Assembly: GCA_948146395.1 (NCBI GenBank)
Contig: OX411559.1
Span: forward strand, 28,178,708-28,242,707
Direction: 5' to 3'
Source: Fragum whitleyi
Taxonomy: Eukaryota > Mollusca > Bivalvia > Cardiida > Cardiidae
DNA length: 64,000 nucleotides
Shown here: piece by piece, positions 35,840 to 47,679 of the stretch
Numbering within the stretch: the first letter of the stretch is position 1
Layout: each line of letters starts with the position of its first letter
Translations under genes and position numbers: made by a program
The notes under the pieces: model-generated
Database searches by the model: none
Seen by the model: only the letters and a program-made list of their open reading frames with translations
What the model was told of the DNA's origin: nothing

Positions 35840-36242
35840 TAATGCCATAGTCGATAATGGCGACAATGGCGATATTGATACGTCGGCGATTCCTATTTTT
35901 CATCGGCTGATTAAAATAAAAATGGCGTCTGCCGGGCGACGGCGATATCAGGACAAAATATTGATTTTTTGCAGTTACATAAAACCACCGACGTAATTTT
36001 GTCTTGAGCGTTGGTCAATAAAGAGGCAGAAATTGCCTGATCGTAAAACGTAGCGTGCAAACAATAACGTCGCCAATTTGTCGGTGACACGCTGATTAGA
36101 AAAAGTTAGAAAAGCCAAAAGACCATCGATCTGTTTTCGACTAGTCGACGAGAAAACGCCGATTTATCACCGATTGCACGAAATGTCGTAGGGGAGACAT
36201 CGCCGACGCGTCAGGCGTTATGTGGCACTAACTTATGGCATA
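35840..36242. mobile_element. TA-flanked CpG-iterated element (GTCGGCGA/TCGCCGAC motif)
   Basis: A ~400-bp CpG-dense island in AT-rich surroundings. Its ends are loosely inverted: left TAATGCCATAG, right (reverse complement) TATGCCATAAG, both next to TA. The interior repeatedly uses TCGGCGA, GACGGCGAT, GTCGCC, TCGGTGAC, TCGACGAG, GCCGAT and TCGCCGACGCG at short, irregular spacing on both strands. No reading frame. It is organised like the elements at 51.38 and 59.19 kb but uses a different motif. Confidence 0.5.
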
Positions 36243-37840
36243 CTGGTGATGCAATACAGCCATTCGTTGCTCAAAGAAAATAGTTCCTGTATAGAATTTT
36301 TTTCTACAAATCATTTTAACCTAATTTCAAAAGTATCATATTACAAAAAAAGATCGTATAGACTGTTTGACAACTTATACATATAATTGTTAAGTGCGTT
36401 CTAGATGACGAAGAATTTACAGGCGCCCAAGAAACGGTACCCGAATAAACGATTGAAGCGTATTAAATGTGTGTACGAAGCTGGATGCGTTTGCGAGCAT
36501 TTTGAAATCATGCCAGTTTCGCGTAAATGAGAAGTTTGTGATTATTAAAAAGAACGTTAGCTTCCTCCACAAACAGTTTACTCTATGCCACCAATTACAA
36601 TGCATATTCTCCGGAATACTTCACTAAAATTGACCTTTTTACGACTTTCAATACGTTTTGTGGCACCATAAAACTCACCACAGAAATAAATTGAAATTGA
36701 GCTGTCATCCTCGACAAACTCGAATTGAAATGTCAACCCTGGGGACCATCTTATATAAGTAACAGTAGCAAAACAGCAGTGAAACACCTCTTATTTCTTA
36801 ATTCCACTCGTGTCCTTGAATGATTAAATTTAAAAAGAATTGCTGAGAAAATACATTCACGGTGGCATATCACGCAAAATGGGTCCTTCTGGCAACTCAA
36901 TAAAATTAGTATATAAATATGAGAAAAGAGCAAGCTGAACTTGCATTCCTAAAATAGTATAGGGAATTCGAATGACGATTCAAGATTTGACAATACTGAC
37001 AAAATTTCGGATCGTATGAGTCTTCAACCTTCAAGCAGTCTTACAATAGTCGGTACTTTCTGAACTTACCAAATTGTTTGTTTTATCGTGATGAGTTACA
37101 AATACGTTTCGATATTCCTTGAAACAGAATTTAAAAAAAAACCAACAAGAAATAAAATAAGCGTCCGGAATTTTCGCAAAATAAACCATTTCGATTAATC
37201 CAGTATCCAAAACAATAGGGTACAAACTATCAAAAGCGACAAATGAACTATCGTTACCATTGGTAATAAAATAGAATCAATCTTGAATATCAAAATAACT
37301 TTAATCACTGACGCTGTCGATTTAATTGATTGACGATATCATCGGTCACGTATAGGTGGTATTAAAGATTGATCGATACATTCTCTAATTTTTAAGAATG
37401 TCTGGTTAATAATTCCTTGAAAAACACCAAAAATCCCGATTTTTTTATGATACACCTTTCTAGCATTTTATTAAGTATTGAATACGCCATTTGACAACAG
37501 CGTCAAGGAATAAGTGGGAAGCTCAGTGGGAAGCACACTTACAAGTAGTTTCGTTAAATATCGAGATCTTCACAGTTTGTGGTGGTTATTGAACATCTGT
37601 ATATTTCTTAATATTATCTCGATTTTCTTCACACAAGCATTAGTGGATAGAAAGAAAAAGCATATTAAGTTACGAAAATTAGTGAAATTGATATTTCACA
37701 AAGAACAAAATATATTGAATAAGTACCTGGTTAAATGGTGTACTGGCAAAGATTTACATTGGCACCCCTTCTCATACAACTCTCACATGTATCACGGAAC
37801 TTCAAATTTATGACATCTGTACCTCCGCACTCTGATAAAT
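36243..37840. other. AT-rich stretch, nothing firmly identified
   Basis: Several 60-99-codon frames occur (36417-36605, 36578-36787, 36751-36933, 37031-37225 on minus; 37514-37813 on plus). One (36578-36787) contains a GTGAGT donor-like word at ~36677, but I could not match it to a family or to an acceptor with confidence. Confidence 0.3.
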
Positions 37841-38125
37841 TGGGGGCATTTGGAACATCACTCGGCCATTTTCGTAAACTACAACATACCTCGGATGTAT
37901 GTAGGGCCGATGGGCATGTAACGAAATTGTAAATTTTGTTAGGCGGAAACAGTGTAAGAAAAACTAGCGAACCGGCGCTATCTTTAGATTGATATTTTTA
38001 CAGTAAAAAACGGCTGAAAAACTCTTAATTTTTGAGAATCCGTAATTTTAGAAAATAGTCCGTCTATGTACATCCGAGGTTGATCGTAAGATTGGCCGAG
38101 TGGTGTTCCGAATGAAATTGGGAAG
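37841..38125. repeat. Inverted pair of dispersed repeat C (copies 2 and 3)
   Basis: The plus copy at 37841-37905 (GGCATTTGGAACATCACTCGG, CCATTTTCGTAAACT, ACCTCGGATGTA) faces a minus copy at 38060-38125 (GAACACCACTCGGCCAATCT, CCTCGGATGTACATAG). The arms are about 65 bp with a ~155-bp spacer, so the pair could be the two ends of one foldback element. Copy 1 of the same repeat is at 34345-34400. Confidence 0.6.
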
Positions 38126-38595
38126 GGGGTGGGGGCTAAGGGGTGCGAGAATTCGGGTGTAGAAGGATTAGTGATCGAAACAACTAAATATATATACAGC
38201 GAAAACAAAGACATTGATTCGACAGACACTTACTTAGCAGGCAATTCACATGTTTGTTTCTGCAAAAATAATGGTTGTTTTGCAAAGAAGGCTTGCTTTC
38301 TTTGGCACTTATTCTAAAAAGGTAGAGTGGTACTTCAAAATCATAACTTTATTGTTGTAAACATTGTACTTTAACCTTTGCTTCGAGGAAAAGTGACGTT
38401 TGTTCTAGTTTTAATATTTCTAGATCACGGTTCCTTGGACATCAATTTAAAGACAGGACTTGTAGGTGATCAGTCAGGCTTTTGTTTATTTTTTGAATGT
38501 TGTTTTCCGAAGGCCTAATTGTAAATAAGTAATTCATCGTGTCATTATTACCATGAATGATGTTTTCTTAATAAGCTACTTTCGTTAAATTAAGA
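38126..38595. other. AT-rich stretch, nothing identified
   Basis: No supported features. Confidence 0.35.
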
Positions 38596-38597
38596 TA

Positions 38598-38655
<58 letters not shown>
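38596..38655. repeat. (ATT)n microsatellite, ~60 bp
   Basis: ATT trinucleotide array with a single ACT interruption. No LINE 3'UTR-like sequence adjoins it, unlike the (TTA)n tails at 18.9 and 56.9 kb. Confidence 0.95.
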
Positions 38656-38656
<1 letters not shown>

Positions 38657-38985
38657 AATCCTTAATTTGATGCTATATTCAGTATCAGATTTAGGACTAA
38701 AAGTTTTCTCTGGTAAAAGAGAATATGTAATTCATTATTTAAGAGTACTATTTGGAACTAGCACTCTACAATTCTTTAATGGAAGAAAATAGCCTCAAGA
38801 AATTTGAATTTCGTGTAAAATCAGAATGAACGCCCACCTAACCACAAAAAGCTTTGCGACGCAGTATATATTATTATATATATTCACGAAATGTCGAGAA
38901 AATAAATGTCACCTATAATTTTACTTGGTAACCTTTCAACATTATCAAAATTTCTTCACTGTTTAAACAAGTTTTCAATCTAGTG

Positions 38986-39895
38986 TATAGTCCGTTTGAC
39001 TTCTATATAGACCAACGGTTCGCCGAAAATCGCAGAATCGAATAAATGAATCGTATTTTTTTCTTGTCATATCATATTTTCTATCTAATACCATAGAGAT
39101 TTTTGTTTTTCAGATTTTTTTTATTGTGGCATACCGATTTTGTCCGTCTGTCTACACGTTAACTCTCAGCCTTTCGTACCTTCTTGTGACTGTATTAAAC
39201 GGAACAGCATTTTGTCTATCCAAAAATAGTTCTGATTTGCATAGGGGCCGAGTCAAAAGTGAATGATTTAAAGTGATCCATTAAAGTATAAAATCGGGTG
39301 TTTTCATAAGACTCATTTTATCGATGATTTTCACTCTTATGATATCAAGTCTGAGTGTTTATTCTGATTGTTCAAAGACAGATTGACCTGATAATTGAAA
39401 ATCGTTTTTATCCATTCTGAGATGAACTCCATATTCCCTTATTTAGACCAATCAAAATGCATTATTTTACGAAGACGTTGGAATTTTCACGAGGAAAACT
39501 AGATAAACAGGCGGGTAATAACGTTACAAATCACGTGATATTAACGTTCAAGATTAGATGACCGTCGAAATGCTAATTAGCATGTCCAAATAATGAATTT
39601 TGTGCATTTCATCCGTCAAATGTTTAGTATAAAGCCCCGTGCTTTTACTATTTGTTTACATATTCTTATTACTAAACAGCCCTCACTACCCCTCGTGTTT
39701 AAGAGCGGAAAATTCAAAAAACATTTATCAGATAGACAAAATCATTATTTTGAAATCATTTCATTTTCAAAAAAGTATTTTGCGGAATTGTATTAAGCTA
39801 AAATTAAGATTTTTCAACATACAAATCTCTGATTGAAACGCATCTTAATGTAATCGATTAAAAGGTAGGTCCATATAGAAGTTAAACGGACTATA
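38986..39895. mobile_element. Complete 910-bp TIR transposon, non-autonomous
   Basis: The left TIR (38986-39016) TATAGTCCGTTTGACTTCTA, TATAGACCAAC and the right TIR (39865-39895; reverse complement TATAGTCCGTTTAACTTCTA, TATGGACCTAC) match at 28 of 31 bases. The outer bases are TATA on both sides, consistent with a TA target duplication (Tc1/mariner-like), although this is ambiguous. The interior has no transposase-like frame; the 67- and 65-codon frames at 39593-39836 overlap and have no motif. A reverse-oriented partial copy is at 21219-21730, confirming it is mobile. Confidence 0.8.
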
Positions 39896-40116
39896 TAACC
39901 TGAAATTAACCTGAAATTATTGTTTGTGCAACGAATAAATTAACCGTCGAAGATATCGGTGGTTACGAAAAGCTTCGTCTTAACCCGGGGCACTATGTTT
40001 TCAAATAATCATAAAATTTTGCCTACAGTTACGAACGGTTCCGTGGTCGATAGGTGTAGGTTGCAGTCATACGATAGGTACTTTTGGCGGTTCAAATCTG
40101 AACAAAGTCATTTTTA

Positions 40117-40147
<31 letters not shown>

Positions 40148-43100
40148 TGCTTTTAACATATCACACAAAAATAAAAACACGCATGACTTTCTTGTGTTTT
40201 CTGACGATATGTTTATTAGAAATCTTTACTTTATACTTTTGTCAAAGAAATTGTCTTGAATTTACTAGTTTGTCGAAATTTGAAAGAGTAAATTGAGAAG
40301 TGTTAAAGAGTCGACAATTTTTTTAAAGCAGCTTGTAGACCCTTTTTGATATATTTGAGAGAACACACGGATTCTGCGTTTGAAAGCATACAAACGATCT
40401 TATTTGTTATTGTCTTTAAGATACATGTACAGATTTTTGAGATGTAAAAGAAATTATAATTGATAATAAAAAAAAAATACAAAAAAATTGAAACAAGTAA
40501 TGGGTAAGACATATACAACTGTTTTTGAAAAATAAAATGAACAGTAATCGAGGCTCGAACCACGGATCTTATGTTCTGCAATTCCTCAACCTTACAGTTA
40601 TATCTAGAAGAACCTTCTACCTACGGTAGCGCAAAATAAACATATAAATCATAATGATCGGCTCCCGAGATAATACGAAAACTAACGATTATGTAAAGTT
40701 GGAATCAATAAAGGGTGTAATTATTTAGATTGAGGTCAAGCTCAATCATGCCAAAAATTTTAAGTAATACATTCCTATAAATCTTCGTAAAGTGCATGTT
40801 GAGAAAACACGATCAAAACGCAAACGGTAATTCGTATCGGCTTTGTACCCAAATCATGGAGTCCATAATTCGATCCCCGTTCGATACATATTTATCCCAA
40901 TATCTTATCAAATGCTGGGTAATGGTAATAAAAGGACTGAAAGTCCCGAAATGCCATTTTACCGGCATACTTATTTACGTATATCACCATTTCGTATGGT
41001 GTTTTACTCAAATGAATGACACAACTTTAGAGAAAACAAATCATATATGGTAAAAAAGTATATTGCAATGATGGCATTTTACCATTATTGCTGAAAATGA
41101 ATATTTTAGTTATAAACAATATCTCCCTTTCCTACAAAATATCATTTATTATTCAATATTTAGGCAATTGAAATCTGAAGTTTTATACAAAAAATGCTTT
41201 GAATTTTAACTTTACTAGAGATGGGAACGAATAGCGAAATTCATATTCGAATACAATGTATTCGTTTTGGTGCAATTCAAATTTGAATATCCGAATATTT
41301 GTTATATCAGATTAAGATTTCTTTTCGGATTTGATGTTATTTTCCTTATACACATTATGAATAAAAAAGGGGGATCAATTTTATTTAAATCGATTTCTAT
41401 TACTTTAATTTTCGAAAAAATATAGTCTTAAAGAATGCTTGATGGAAATGAAGTAAAAAAAATTCTTTATTCCGGTACCGCTACCCGAGGCGTCATTGAA
41501 TCTCTACGTATTGTTGCCTTTCATTTCTCTCTTTCTGTTAAATGGTGAATTTATTTGGAGAATCTAAGCACATTAGATAAAATGTTGTCTTGATTTATTT
41601 TTATATCAGTTTTTGATGTGTTATAGAAAGCAGAACAGTGAAAATTGTGCGGTCAAAAGTTTGAAACCATCATGATTCAAGCTTTAATTACGATGTATTT
41701 AGTCTGTATGGACTGGAAGAAAAATATTGAAATTGACGTTTGAAAATATTATAAACTTCTGACTTCTTCAGACTATCGACGGACTTTTCGGTGATTTATT
41801 CTGACTTGTTGTATGATAGAAGCAATGAAACGGTAGGGGGGAAAACCAAGTTGGTTGCACGTCGACAGATTGAGTATTTATGGTTGTGCACTTGACTTAT
41901 TGCGGTGTAAAGTCAATGTTTAACTTTTTTTTATCGAGCCATGAGAAAAATAATATAACAAACCGTGTTTTAAATTATAATTAGTTCTACAAATAAGTCA
42001 TTTTGAACAATAAATGTGTCAACAAACTATCTGATGCCAATTTCAGTTTTCAAGAAAAAGCTTGAGACCTAAACTTTTGCAAATACCAAATCGAAACGAC
42101 TCTTATCTGGGCAGTGCTGTTTATAAGTGATTTCACGATATATATATATGACTTTCGAAATCTTGTTGGAGTTTATCTCCCGCTTATAGTGAAACTTACT
42201 TTATTTACACGCAATTGACGTATTAGAAGTAATGAAATTATCGTAATCCTTGTTAGATTTTCTTTATCTAATGATATTTGCGAGGAAAAAAAACAAACAA
42301 ACATTGTCTACGGTGACCATCGTTCCGGAATATATCTCGTTCCGGTATATCTCTTGTTCTGTCATAAACGAGTATCGGGTGAAGCGCTCGCTGTTTACGC
42401 GGTCAGATTTCTTTAGACGTTGAAACCGCTTTACAACGCGAATAGGTTGCGTCTTGCATAGAATTAAGCGGAATATAGATATCTAAAAGCCTTAAGTTCT
42501 ACTTCAATGCGTAGGTTGACCTATCTATGATTCATATTTAAATTCCAATCAAGAAAAATCAGTCACCATGCGTCGAGGTGTGGCTTTGTATAACTAAAAC
42601 GAAGGTGTTTCGAACGATGTAACTTGACAGTCATCAGCGCGTGTTATGAACGCGCCCTGGTCAAAGTAAAATGTGCTTTCGGTCGAAAGAGTCCTATTGT
42701 ATGAAGGAACTAACTTCATTTCAAGTCACTCTTAACTGTATTCGTTCAATTTGGAAATAACACGAATTTATCGATCACCACTCTTAACATGCAAAATATG
42801 ACGATGTGCAATGCCATTGACTGTCGACAGCATTGATATTGATTCAGATCCTACGAAAATCTGTCACCATTTAGTTGTTCATAGCAGATTTCTGGTAGTT
42901 TTTTGGCTGTTAAACATGTTGTCAATGAAAATGTTATAAGTTTTCCAGTAAATAAAATGTCTTAATATCAAGCCCACCCCCCCCCCCCCCTCACAAACGC
43001 TAAAATGCATTCATACTTCAATCTCAAAATCAGTATTCGACACTAAGGGGAGTCAGGGAGTCCAAGAAGACTCCTTAATTTGAGGGCGCGACTCTTTTTT

Positions 43101-43499
43101 TTTCAAGTTAGAAGTGTGATTGACGCCTTGGTCATAGAACATTCATTTCAATAAATATATAAATGACCAGAGAAATAACCTTCAGGTAATAACAAATAAA
43201 CTCTCTTTGTCAAAGTTTCAGATCTCTTTGATACGAAAGTTGTTGCATGTATCTACTTATATATTTTTTTGGGAGATAACCATTTTTCAATTCCAGGGAA
43301 AGTTTTGTGGAAAAAAAAGAAATTGATTTTTGGCATCAAGAAATATAGAAATTTTCGATTTTTTGTAGATATCAAGATTTTCTTCGTGGAGGTATGAATA
43401 AGAATGTTAAGTTCGATACTGGAAAAAAATCAACCTAAAGTAAATTTTAACAAAATAGGGGAAATTCAAAGCCTGAAATCTAGATTTTTTTTGTCTAAA
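39896..43499. other. Long AT-rich stretch, little structure
   Basis: No supported gene. Visible items are a T run at ~40128-40148, a cluster of TATTCGAATA/GTATTCG-type palindromic words at 41228-41305 beginning TAGAGATGGGAACGAATAG (reminiscent of a hAT-type terminus, partner not found), and a C run at 42977-42990. Confidence 0.35.
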
Positions 43500-43792
43500 A
43501 AGCCTAAATCACGTCATCACTTGTAAGTGCCGTCAATAATACGTAAAACACATGTTTTTAAACTATTGACCTTGACTTGTGTTCCTGACCTTGTCAAACG
43601 GCCTTGACATTGGTATCTGCAGATGTATGTTTTTGATAACTATCACCATACCAAAATGAGCCTTGTATTTTAAATAACCTTGAATATGATTTGCAAAGGT
43701 GTGTTTTGTAAACAGACAGACAGTCCGCTAGACGGAAAGACTGGCGGACAACGGTGAAACAAAATGCCCTGGTCTTATCGATGCGGCGGCAT
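43500..43792 (-). mobile_element. Decayed minus copy of the hairpin-headed element at 25.4 kb
   Basis: The reverse complement begins ATGCCGCCGCATCGATAAGA, then CCAGGGCATTTTGTTTCACC, and later CTGTCTGTCTG. This parallels TATGCCCCCGCATCGATAG, ATCGGGGGCATATTGTTTTAC and CTGTCTGTCTG at 25395-25460. Further in it has diverged CAAGG-type and GGTCA-type words. It holds one degraded unit rather than three. Confidence 0.6.
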
Positions 43793-44449
43793 TAAACGAC
43801 TTTATGAAAGCTAGAAGAAAAAATAATTAAATCATAGGGTTTTGTAGAGAAACAAACATATAAGAGTAGCATTACATCCCTGTCGTCTAGACGACAGTAA
43901 CTAAAATCCAACAGTGAAGGTTATTATGCATTTCAGGTCATTTGTGAAATATTATTATTGTCGTCTGTTAATTCAATCTTATCGTCTGATGGTACGTTCT
44001 TATTCGAGAAGGGATGGTCCGCCTAGACTCTCATAGGCGAAAACATAGAAGAGTCAACATTGGAAAATTATGAAATCCCAGACGTAAAATAACGGAAATA
44101 TATCACCTTGCTTTCAGCCAATTCCAGATATTATGATATTACCATTACAGATTTGGTAAATATTGAGAAAATCATTGTTTTTAATGAAGAAAATGCTGCA
44201 ATCCATTATTTTCTTCCCTAAAAACATTTTTTCTCCCCTCTGATACAAACATTAGGAAGACTTTTCTCCTAGATGTTTTTAGTACTGTATCAAGAATGGC
44301 TCTGGTATTATTTGTCCACGTTCAAGTGGCCTACAAAAATTCACTTCTTCGCAAGTGGAAAAACCCATGTCGGAAAGGACGGGCATGTGAATTTAACACC
44401 CCTGGCGAAATAAAAGGATTTATCTGGTGAGTCGGAGGCAATCCGGATG

Positions 44450-45010
44450 ATTTCCACAGCCGAGCCCGATAAACTTTTTCGTCTCATGTCACCTATCATT
44501 TACTCCATTTATCCTGTTACAGTTTTCTTTAAAGTCTGCTCGATATAAATGTTCAAACATATAATCTTTTTTTTTTTTTTTTTTTTTTGCAACACCGACT
44601 GCTCATTATAAGGGTTAATGGGTGGTAAGGATAGATTGGTTGCTTACCGTTACGACCAAAGAACACAATAATTGTAAGGATTTTTTTTCCTGTAGGATGA
44701 AAATAATGCACAACAACGAAAAAACTTCAATGATATCATACTATAAGTTTTAGAAGAATTGGGTGATTTTCTAGTCAATCGTCATCTCAACTGCCCAACT
44801 TATTCTAAAGTTTTGTCGTCAGGTAGCTCAAAAGCCTTTCGTGTAATTACAGGTCGCAAAAGATTGATATTAGATGCAAAACTGCTATCCCCGAAACCCT
44901 TCTCGTTTGAAAATTAAATGAGTTGAATTCATCCAGATAAAAGTTTAAAATCCTTACACTGTTTGAGGTTGAATATCACGCTACGTTAAGCTACGTCATT
45001 TTTTCTTATT
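44450..45010 (+). repeat. Dispersed repeat D, copy 1
   Basis: Shares an ordered set of blocks with 50676-51060: 'cagccgagcccgataaactttt-c-tctca-gtcacctatcat', 'ttatcctgtt', 'acaccgactgctcattataagggttaatgg', 'tagatgcaaaactgctatc', and 'gaggttgaatatcacgctacgttaagc'. This copy has a T run (44570-44588) and a larger middle. No coding content. Confidence 0.7.
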
Positions 45011-45289
45011 GCTCAATCCCCCGGTTTTTTGTAACTCTTCAGAAGTTTTCAAGGAATGCTGGTAATAAAAAAGAGGATCAGAATTTTTGTAAAAAAAATC
45101 AGCCAAGGATCATTACTGCAAAGATTGTTTAAAATCATGTGAGTGGTTAAGGAGAAAAAGATGTTATCAAAAATATTTTCAAAGCATTATTCTATGTTAT
45201 TTCTTAAAGTTCATAATTACCCTTCTTAGGAAGCGGTTTGGAGAAATCAACGATCTTGGGTGACCCTAAAACAATATTTTTCACCAGTG

Positions 45290-45487
45290 AGCACTCATCC
45301 TGTCCTGCTATTTTTCTCCCACTAATGGGATGAAAATCGTAGACTTATGTTGGATAGTAGCATGAGGCTAGGAATGGTATATAGGTAAATCCTATATGAG
45401 AAATACCAGGGGTCCTTTGTAAGGTGCACCAGCCGTCGAGAATAACTGAAAGATTGTTGGAAGCAGCGTAAAACCCCATTAAAAAAA
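45290..45487 (+). mobile_element. 5'-truncated SINE fragment
   Basis: Aligns with the body and 3' end of the 24.9-kb SINE: 'gcactcatcc', 'gatgaaaatcgtagacttatgttggatagtagcatgaggctagga', 'gagaaataccagg', 'gcagcgtaaaaccccat', then an A-rich tail. The tRNA-like head is missing. Confidence 0.75.
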
Positions 45488-45789
45488 GATACAAACATTT
45501 TGAGAAATGCAAGCTCGTTTATGATTTCTTATCTTAAGGTTTTGATTGCATTTAAAGGAAAATAGTATAAAGGGACAAACATTCCAGTCAATGTGTACAA
45601 AACACCATATTGAGTGCAACAAACCCAATAAAATGGGATGTAACTGTTGAAAGGATAATATATTATTCATGTAGCGTGTCTGGATAAACACTGTCAAAAT
45701 ACATTAGGTTTTTCTGACTCAAATTTCACGCAAATATCTCAAGTTTAAATCGGTCGCTCGGTTGCAGTGAAGTATGTTTGCTTATGTCG

Positions 45790-46700
45790 AGTTTAACTCC
45801 GCTTTTAAAATGTCTTTAGATATTTCCCGACAAGAAGGTAAATCCAATGTAAAAAAGGTTGTGCCCGGGTGGAGCTTAAATATGACACCAGGGTCTTGAT
45901 ATGAACAAACTTGGTTGAGGCTTACTTGATGATGACACATACCGAATATGAATGCTGTCTGCAATCTGGTTTAAGAGAAGAGAATTTATAAAGATTTTCG
46001 CTCTTTGATTCAATGTAAAAAGGCTGTGCCCGTGTGGAGTCCAAAAATTACCCCAGGGTCATGATATGAGCAGAATTGTAGAGGTCCACAAGCTGATGCT
46101 ACATACTAAATATAAAGGATGTCTGCCTTCTGGTTTCAGAGAAGAAGCTTTTTTTAAGATTTCCTATTTTCACCCTTCGTGCTCGGGCGAGCTACAAAGA
46201 CATGCGCCTGGTTTGAGCCCAAATATGACCCAAGGGTCTAGATATAAACAAACTTGGTAGAGATCCACTTGATGATGCTACATACAAAATAGGATTTTTC
46301 ACTCTTTGATTCAACGTTAAAAGGGTTGTGCATGGGTGGATCCCAAATATAATCCCAGGGTCTTGATTTGAATAAACTTAATTGAGGCTCACTAGATGAT
46401 GCTACATACCAAATATGAAAGCTGTCTGCCTTCTGGTTTCAGAGAAGAAGATTTTTGAAAATTTTCCTATTTTCACCTTTTTAAGGGTAAAGGGGGAGTT
46501 GGCGGTAGTTTCTATTCATTTGAACAACTTTGGTAGAGCTTGACACAGGGAGCGTCCTGCCAAGTTTCGCCAAGATTGGCCAACTATTTAGGTGAAGATG
46601 TTTTAAGAAACTGTGGACGACGGACGACGCACGACTGACGACGGACACGGGACGATCACAATAGCTTGCCTTGAGCACTTTGTGCTCAGGTGAGCTAAAA
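45790..46700 (+). mobile_element. Internally repeated element with terminal near-palindrome
   Basis: Diverged ~165-bp units are anchored by TGTAAAAAxGxTGTGCCCGxGTGGAG-type words near 45848, 46012 and 46312 and by 'gatgatgctacataccaaatatgaa-gctgtctgccttctggtttcagagaagaag'. A unique segment follows: 'catttgaacaactttggtagagcttgacac', 'ctgccaagtttcgccaagattgg'. The 3' end is a GGACGACGGACGACGCACGAC tract, then GGACGATCACAATAGC, then a near-perfect palindrome (TTGAGCACTTTGTGCTCAGG, then TGAGCTAAAA). The paralogue at 32295-32895 lacks the second palindrome arm. The ending (hairpin followed by CTAA) recalls Helitron-type 3' ends. That is a hypothesis. Confidence 0.75.
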
Positions 46701-46883
46701 ACGTCATTTTATTGATTTGTATGTATTCAAAGAACTTGAAATACATCTCGTTAGTCTGTCAAAACTTTTTCATAAATAGAACCCAAACGACGAGAATGAT
46801 AAGGTGATTAAATATTGACTTCTGGTGATGAAGCAACTCGAAAGTACTTCCGTCAATTTGTGCTTGTGAAAAAAATCTTAGTG

Positions 46884-47162
46884 CAATATCAAAGTATGCA
46901 ATATTAAAAAGATATCACCTTTTTCCTTGTATTCAAATACATGGAGATAATACCCTTTGTGAATTTCAAAATTTAGTTAATTATATTCCCCCGACTATAT
47001 TTCGATTCTTCAAGTCGTGGGCAATTGACTCTGTAATTCGATTACAGGCAATATCATCGTCTATGTTCAAATATCATAAAGATATGTTCAATATCAAAGT
47101 ATGCAATATAAAAAAAACCCATCACTTTTTTTCTTGTATTCAAATACATGGAGATAATATCG
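46884..47162 (+). repeat. Direct repeat pair enclosing a dispersed segment
   Basis: 46884-46953 and 47090-47160 are near-identical (CAATATCAAAGTATGCAATA ... CTTGTATTCAAATACATGGA, GATAATA), period 206. The intervening 46952-47068 is a separate repeat also present at 49236-49351, with ATTCCCCCGACTAxATTTCG and TTCTTCAAGTCGTGGGCAAT almost unchanged. Confidence 0.8.
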
Positions 47163-47191
47163 AGGTATAAATATTGAATGTCATAAATTGA

Positions 47192-47670
47192 TAGATTATC
47201 GCCGTAGTAGGGTAGAGTTAATAACATCATGAAATTGACATCTCAATCAAAACCATTCTAAATCGCTCACTCAGCTTTCCGTTCATTCATTCCAAACACT
47301 CACCTAAACCATTCAAAAACGATCAAACCCATTGAAAAATATAGAAGCAAGAACGTCATTCGAAATAGATTTTGAAAGGGAAAAATCGCAATTTGACTGA
47401 CATAATTCAAGTTGTTAGCGTCTCATAGGTTCTTGAAGAAATAGGAAGCTATGTATAAAACTTGTACGTTTTTTTAATTAAAGGGAGGTAGTCAATATCG
47501 TCAAGTTTGTTCATCCTGAACAAAATTGGCGATATAGGATAACCTCCCATTGAATTTACTCAAAACTCGCTCCACACACTCATTCAATTTCATTCCTAAA
47601 TCATTCCAAAATCATTCACCTTGTCAATTTCACGATGTTGTAAACTGTAGATTATCGCCGTAGTAGGGTA
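47192..47670. mobile_element. TIR MITE flanked by 23-bp direct repeats
   Basis: Identical direct repeats beginning TAGATTATCGCCGTAGTAGG (47192-47214 and 47648-47670) flank a 414-bp unit (47224-47637). The unit's ends are inverted: AACATCATGAAATTGACA against AACATCGTGAAATTGACA. The interior holds numerous CATTC/CATTCA words on the plus strand. It is read as a MITE inserted in, or carried within, a locally duplicated segment. The direct repeats are too long for an ordinary target duplication. Confidence 0.6.
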
Positions 47671-47679
47671 CCGAGCTGA

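Noticed and set aside
36578..36787. 69-codon minus frame containing a GTGAGT donor-like word
   Set aside because: A plausible short exon was considered (CCCAG acceptor and GTGAGT donor), but the ~65-bp product matches no family and such site pairs are common by chance.
37514..37813. 99-codon plus frame beginning MGSSVGS
   Set aside because: Starts on a non-ATG codon, ends inside dispersed repeat C territory, and the middle is an ordinary AT-rich hydrophobic stretch.
41220..41310. hAT-type terminus (TAGAGATGGGAACGAATAG with TATTCGAATA palindromes)
   Set aside because: No matching inverted end or 8-bp duplication was found within several kb, so it is mentioned only as a hint.
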